From: Laguncularia racemosa
Taxonomy: Eukaryota > Streptophyta > Magnoliopsida > Myrtales > Combretaceae
Length of the DNA stretch: 64,000 bases
NCBI GenBank assembly: GCA_037954665.1
Contig: JBBMOL010000133.1
Span: 1,612,001-1,676,000 of the forward strand
Direction of reading: 5' to 3'
Shown here in pieces: positions 58,920 through 64,000 of this stretch. A program made the position numbers and the translations under genes. The notes under the pieces are model-generated. The model was given only the letters and a program-made list of their open reading frames with translations, did not search any database and was not told where the DNA came from. Numbering within the stretch: the first letter of the stretch is position 1; each line of letters begins with the position of its first letter.

Positions 58920-59019
58920 AAAAAATCTGGCAAAACACGGAATGCGTCCCCCGAGATTCGAACCCTCAACCGAGCCCCCTTCCTTGTGCCTTAAGCCATG
59001 GTCCGAACCAGCTAGGCTA
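58920..59019 (-). promoter_or_regulatory. tRNA-like Pol III promoter module in the solo LTR
   Basis: Minus strand box A TAGCCTAGCTGG (59019-59008) fits TRGYNNANNNGG fully. Box B GGTTCGAATC (58964-58955) follows 43 nt later, then a run of six T (58925-58920). The layout is the same as in the F LTR at 45608-45708, on the sense strand of the LTR in both cases. Confidence 0.55.
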
Positions 59020-59269
59020 GCCCACTTCTCAGTTTTATTTAACACGTAAATTGTATATACGTGTTACATTTTTTATTATTTTGAAATTCTAAAAATTTGT
59101 AAAAATTATTTAACTCCTTTTTTTTATTATTTCTATCATGATTTTCCAAAATTGATATATTTTTTAAACATTTTTTTATTTTTTGAATATTTTTCCTTTT
59201 TTGCTAAATTAGAAGAAAGTTGAGAATTGACCATTATTAATTATTAAGGTAAAAAATGGGGTGTTTACA

Positions 59270-59958
59270 TATAGCAACTCAGGAATTTAGGCCTTTCAAC
59301 ATCACTCACAATTTTTCTTTCTCCCCATTATAAATACTCATAATTTCATTCCTTGTGGTGCTACGACTGATATGATTTACCAATGGCTAAATGCTATTGA
59401 TATTCTCTCTAAACCACTCATGTTCAACCATGGAAATGGGATAATCATGAACAATGATTGCCTTTGCAAGTTTTTGTCTTGATATTTCTTGATTGAATGA
59501 CCAATTTCCAATCCTTAACCCGCTCTCACTATTGGTTTCTCTTTTTTCAATAGATAGAAGACATTGCCTTATGTTTATTTGTTTTTTTCTCTGCAAGCAT
59601 CGATTCAAATGATTATGCAAATGCTTTGTTTCATGTGAACTATTTGCTTTTAGTCTTCTACTACAATGATTGCACACAACAAAATCCTCCCCGTCAATTG
59701 TGGTTTCATCATCTCACTCCACACACTCAAAGTCAACTTACGTTTGCTAGCAAGTTTACTTGTATCAATATTTCTTGCAACTTTAGAACTTAATGTAGTT
59801 GTTGATTTTCTTCTTGCACCTTCCTTTTCAAATCCAAATGTAGGGAATGAAATTTCCTCAACTTCATTTGCATCCATGCTCTCCTCAATTTCATGTATAT
59901 CCATTTTTCCTACATTGTATAATAAATTTTGTAAATATTTTAGTACCACAAATACCAT
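59270..59958 (-). pseudogene. hAT transposase, N-terminal part with BED zinc finger
   Basis: The minus strand runs from ATG 59958 or a later one (MDIHEIEESMDANEVEE at about 59904). An acidic stretch follows, then KRKLTLSVWSEMMKPQL and, one frame on, FVVCNHCSRRLKANSSHETK with HLHNHLNRC. That is the C-x2-C ... H-x3/4-H/C pattern of a BED finger, which binds the transposon ends. It continues with VEHEWFREN and GEKEKL pieces until the solo LTR cuts it at 59269. The frameshift near 59690 and several stops show decay. Confidence 0.85.
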
Positions 59959-61742
59959 CAGTCATAATTATTTTATCATAAACTCCAACATAAAAATAAT
60001 AGAATATAGGATACTACAAGCTAAGGGATCATGCTTTTAGGTCATCTTGCACCACTTTAATCATACTTTCAACACTCAACAACCTCCATTTGTCGCTGCA
60101 GCCACTGCATGGTTGCTAATACCAGTGGCTCTAACTTTACAATCTGTTGCCCTGGCTTGAAGGTGCTAAATCCAAGCTCTAAATTAGTTTTTCCTACATT
60201 GTGTAGATGATAAAACATCTACGAAAGTAGGAGAATGAATTTTATTGGAACCTTAATAGTTTAAAAAGTACCACCCTACCAAGAATTTCATCTCCACTCA
60301 TTTTTTCTTTTTCCATGAGGACTTCTACAATCATAGGGGAATGTAATACACATCAAAATCAAATCACTCATAGCATACACACCTCACATGAGTGTGGGAA
60401 ATCCTCTAATTAATTGTAGCTCCAAAAGCCCCATTTGATTAATTCATTTTGAGCACTTAATTTTTCAATAACTTGTAACCCTAAATCAATTTGTTGCTAT
60501 CTCCCATTTACACCAATCTAACAACCAAATAACATAACACAACTCCTTCACTAACACAATACAATAAACAATAACAACATCAAATGTTGTACAAAAACAT
60601 TAACACAATACACAATAAACACAATTAACAGAAGGAATGTATACCTTAGAAAACAAATTGTGTGTTGGTAACTAATAAACATAAGTCCCAGGACAATAGA
60701 CTGGTAGCCATCAATAGGAGATTTCCACATCCCAAACTAAGTGAGCACTAGAGAGAGATTGAGCCGAGACCGAGACACATTGAGTCACTATCACAAACAC
60801 AGTACAAAGACAGATCGAGACAGAAAGAGAGAATGAGGTGAGGGTAGGTAAGTTAAAGCAAAGCAATCGTAGAGGTAGAGGATGAGGAATAAGGAAACGC
60901 AATCGCAAAGCAAAGACTACCGGCTATGGTGAGTCAGTGACACAAGTAGGAGCAAAACCGAGAGTGGGATGAGACGAGTGGACGACTGGCAACTAGACAG
61001 AGAGTCAAGTGACTTTAGTTAAAGATGCAATGAGTGGATGATTGGAAGTTTGAAATTGGCGAACTGCAACTGGATGAGGAATTGAGGATTGAGGGTCGAA
61101 TGGTTGATGTCTCATCTCAAGAAGTGGAGTGCAGATGAGTGAAGACTGCACACTACACTAGAGCTGGAGTTAGACAGGAGTTACGACCTCACGGGACCTA
61201 CACCTACACTACACCTGTGAATTGTGTGACTTGCACCTACTTGGCTAGTGGCTATCTCTATGGCTCTACTCTACCTAGATTGGAGATGACGTGATGTTAA
61301 TGTTGTTGATAGTGATAGACACAGTTGACAACTTGACTTCTTTTCTTATTAATATAATATGTATAAGTACATTTAATATGTTGTTGTAAGTTTGTTACAT
61401 TTTGTAATTATAATTACTAATAAGCCATCTCCTTTTTTTTTTTTTCATTTATGTTTCAAGAATAAAGAATCAGGCTTCCAGGTCGAACAGTTTGGGTTTG
61501 GGTCAACCTCAGTGGAAAAAATTGAAAAAATAATAAAATCAAACATATAAATTATAAATTATAATTATAATTTATTATTAAAAAAATAAACAAGTTAGGT
61601 CGGGTTTCCTATTGAGTTTTTCCTAAATCTCGTAATTTGATCCTATATTTTATCGAGTTTCATTCCATATCCCAAAACCCGACCCTAAACCTTATAGAGT
61701 TTTTATCGGGTCGGCCGGGTGGATACCCTATTACGACCTATC
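59959..61742. other. Non-coding 5' part of the hAT element
   Basis: No further exon recognised. It contains a T run (61431-61445) and subterminal GGGTCG-type repeats near 61480-61730. Confidence 0.5.
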
Positions 61743-61757
61743 ATAGTTACATCCTTA
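61743..61757 (-). repeat. Right terminal inverted repeat of the hAT
   Basis: The minus strand reads TAAGGATGTAACTATGA, starting at 61757. Confidence 0.75.
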
Positions 61758-62357
61758 ATGTGGAGATGGCATGTGATGGGATGACTAGGGAGAGAATAGC
61801 AAGGAGGAGAAACAGGCAATCTGGAGAGTCTCGAATGTACAAATGACAGATAAGGGAGCTAAGGGAGCTTTAAGCATCGACTTTACAGTTTTCGAGTAGT
61901 AGAGATCATTTTTTGCTTGAACTCTTATTTGATTTTTGAGAGCACAAAATTCTTAGTGGAGTATTGTTTATTTGATCTTTAGAAAAAAAAAAAATCCTTC
62001 AATGAGGAGGAATGACTGAGTATTTATAGACTCTTAGGTTTGGTGGCATTCGTTAGATTACCTTAGCGTTCAACAATCGAGATAGAGCCTGCTTATTTTA
62101 TGGTTATCCTAATATGCTTGCCATAGGTTTAAGGCCAATAGCCTTCCTCGTAAGTGCATGAGTCTCCTTGAGAAATGTTGGATGTGGACAAACTAGTCCA
62201 ACGATTCCTGTTTTGAGCCCATCAAGCCAATTCTCCCTTAGGCATCTCAATAATTGAATTGGACTCACTAAGCCCGATCACTTTGCCTAATGAATCAAGC
62301 CAAATAACTAATAAGCTTAGCTCGATATATTTATGTAACACTTTTCAGCCCTCTACA
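61758..62357 (-). repeat. 5' LTR of element E, 5' segment
   Basis: The minus strand begins TGTAGAGGGCTGAAAAGTG at 62357 and includes TATAAATA at 62028-62021. About 500 bp match the orphan LTR at 16085-16585. Without the hAT, this LTR is about 680 bp. Confidence 0.78.
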
Positions 62358-64000
62358 ATATCTCTTTTTGATTATATATTTATATATATTAAAAAAGATA
62401 CATGGATGTATAAAAAAAATAAAATTCTACATACCAATTCTTAATAACTCAGACATAGGACATTGTTGCTTATCTTTGTCTTTTTTTCTTTTTGCCAAGC
62501 AACCGTTTATTCGGCAACAATCTATTCATTTCCCCTAAAAATGGTGGAACTCCTTTTTTTTTTTTAATTTCCTCCATTTTTTTCTTTTTTTTTTTAGTGT
62601 AACTTCTTGCATTTCCTATGTTTTACCTTTTAAGTTGAGTTACATTATAAACTACACAATAAAAGAAATATAGTGGAATATGATGTTTAGGTTTGATGGA
62701 GTTATCCATTCGTATTAATGGATTGTATTTTATATTTATATATAAAAATCTTAACCTATAATACAACCCTTTTATTAGCTATATTTGAAAATTTAAATCT
62801 ATAACATGACCCATTTAATTAATATGTTTCACATTTGAATTGAACCTGTTTATTATTGATTAAGAAAAATTTAAATTAATTATATAATAACTATCAAGTC
62901 TCTATTTAAAAATTATATTTCTAATATCTTCTTTGTTTCACTTAATACTTATAATAGAAATTACATTGAAAACCATATTAATACTTGCAAAGATATCTTT
63001 ATCTTTATAGACTAAATATTTAGAAAAGCTTGATAAGAACACAATAGCTTAAGAATAAAAACTAATTTAGACTTTAATGATTATGTATCTAACATTTTAT
63101 AGCATAATTATTCTATGGGTTAACTTACAATATTACGAAACTAACTTTAATAAAAATAAAAAATTACATTTAATTTTTTTTATTAAAAATACTAATGAGG
63201 TTGATTTAATAGGTATACTTAGAAGGGTGTGCATACAAAAATGAACCTTGAAATGAACTATACTATGTTGAAAAAAGAAGGGAAATTAAAACATAAAAGG
63301 AAAAAAAAATTAAAACGTTACTTTTATAAAATTGGAGTTAAAGTGGATAGGGGTGATGATTGATGAGAGATTGATGATAATTAGTGAGACCAATGATGAA
63401 GTGGTATAGAGGTGTGAAGGGTGGAGAGGATGTGCACTGGAAAAATTAGTTAAGAAATTAGAGTAATAAGATAATATGCCATATAATTAAATTATAAATA
63501 TTAAAATTCTTAAGCTTAAACAAGTTTGTAATTTAGAAGCATATATGTAATACATGTTTTAATATATATATATATATATATATATAATAAGGGGTAATGT
63601 CATAAATAAGCAAGTGGGATAAGGGGTAAATTTTTCTTTTCCTAATTAGACTATAAAAGTGAAACTAACCTAGGGTTTCATCTTTTTGCTTATTTGTCAA
63701 TTGCTATGCAGAAAACTAAAAAGGGAGAGAGAGAACCCTACAGGAAAACTTAAGGCGACATAAAGGTGGATCAAGTGGCTAATCAAATAGGTAAGGATTA
63801 TAATTAGTAAACAAAGGTCTATTCTAACAATTGAAATAAAAAATCACGAATTGACTTGGTTGTCCATAGGGATTGAATTGAAGGACGGGTTGAACAAGCA
63901 AGGAATCAATCATATTCAACGTTCTAAGTACAAATTTGAGCCAGGTGAGTATACTATAGCCTAACTTTATGTTAGATGTGGTTAATATAATGATTAGTTA
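62358..64000. other. AT-rich intergenic DNA, no gene seen
   Basis: A (TA)n tract lies at about 63562-63586. A TATAAAAG (63652-63659) is followed by CTAGGGTTTCATC, as in many plant promoters or LTRs, but no open frame follows before the window end. Confidence 0.45.

Larger units (their letters stand above)
57318..59269 (-). repeat. Ogre-like solo LTR, inserted in the hAT transposase gene
   Basis: 1952 bp with a perfect target duplication TATAG at 57313-57317 and 59270-59274. The minus strand begins TGTAAACACC and ends GACTTGACA, like the F LTR (TGTAAATACC...GCTCGACA). Internal phrases are also shared, for example GGTGGTAAC...AGCCCTT(A/G)AGTC. No internal element remains. The LTR has a TATA box (58612-58605) and a tRNA-like module (59019-58920). 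Confidence 0.92.
55031..61757 (-). mobile_element. hAT-superfamily DNA transposon, inserted in the LTR of element E
   Basis: The ends are TAGGAATGTTAACGA (55031) and, inverted, TAAGGATGTAACTATGA (61757), both of the TAGGGATG type common in plant hAT elements. Flanks ATGTAGAG (55023-55030) and ATGTGGAG (61758-61765) are the 8-bp target duplication expected of hAT, with one mismatch. It encodes a minus-strand BED-finger transposase, now decayed and split by a solo LTR. Subterminal CCGGGT/ACCCG-rich DNA is present at both ends. Confidence 0.9.
28588..62357 (-). mobile_element. Ty3/gypsy element E, the oldest layer of the nest, split by F and hAT insertions
   Basis: The minus-strand order is 5' LTR (62357 to 54945, interrupted by the hAT at 55031-61757), primer-binding site (54941-54923), gag start (54900), element F (54418-30854), then gag/protease (30853-28588). 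The tandem arrays at 27645-28345 and the antisense PMD relic probably also belong to it, which would put its 3' side near 25270. Gag plus protease without a recognisable reverse transcriptase suggests a non-autonomous or internally deleted Tat/Ogre-related element. A 3' LTR was not found. Confidence 0.7.

Noticed and set aside
58920..59019. A true tRNA gene
   Set aside because: Boxes A and B fit, but I cannot pair acceptor ends or see a standard anticodon loop, and the same layout recurs in another LTR.
63652..63680. TATAAAAG plus CTAGGGTTT as the promoter of a gene leaving the window
   Set aside because: The first ATG frame closes after about a dozen codons and nothing recognisable follows before 64000.

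Overview
The window is nuclear DNA of a land plant, most likely a eudicot. It is AT-rich, has GT-AG introns, and carries plant-specific families (NPF transporter, VOZ factor, DUF295 F-box, DUF3774 wound-responsive peptide) among plant LTR retrotransposons, including Ogre/Tat-type elements. Only one host gene looks intact, the 89-codon DUF3774 gene at 14049-14318 on the minus strand. The other host genes are decayed, and two of them are split by retrotransposons.

Left part (1-25 kb). A TRIM retrotransposon (2458-3100, minus) has LTRs that resemble 5S rRNA, as in Cassandra elements. Next is an NPF-type transporter pseudogene on the minus strand (exons at 9804-9693, 9528-9311 and 9235-8038, with its tail at 3508-3347), cut in its last exon by a decayed Ty1/copia element (3509-8037, plus). 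After AT-rich spacer and the DUF3774 gene come an orphan LTR fragment (16085-16585), a DUF295 pseudogene (17611-18147), and a VOZ pseudogene (25025-24081 plus 19445-about 19291, minus) split by a second copia element (19446-24080, minus) with a perfect AAGTT target duplication.

Right part (25-62 kb) is a tower of nested transposons. The oldest layer, element E, is a minus-strand Ty3/gypsy relic with its 5' LTR ending at 62357, gag beginning at 54900, and gag/protease remains continuing at 30853-28588. Beyond these lie two tandem-repeat arrays and an antisense plant-mobile-domain relic. Into the gag of E inserted element F (30854-54418, plus), an Ogre-like element with about 2.5-kb LTRs that keeps ORF1 but has no visible gag-pol. 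Two related Ty3/gypsy elements then inserted into F: C (35205-41785) in ORF1 and D (47059-53647) in the 3' LTR. Separately, a hAT transposon (55031-61757) inserted into the 5' LTR of E, and an Ogre-like solo LTR (57318-59269) later inserted into the hAT transposase gene. Nearly all junctions are supported by target-site duplications that can be read directly.

The most unusual signal is that two kinds of LTR here carry RNA polymerase III-type promoter modules. The TRIM has 5S-like sequence, and the Ogre-like LTRs (F and the solo LTR) have a tRNA-like box A, box B and T-run with matching spacing, about 300 bp upstream of the LTR TATA box. The distal right end (62358-64000) is AT-rich with no gene seen.
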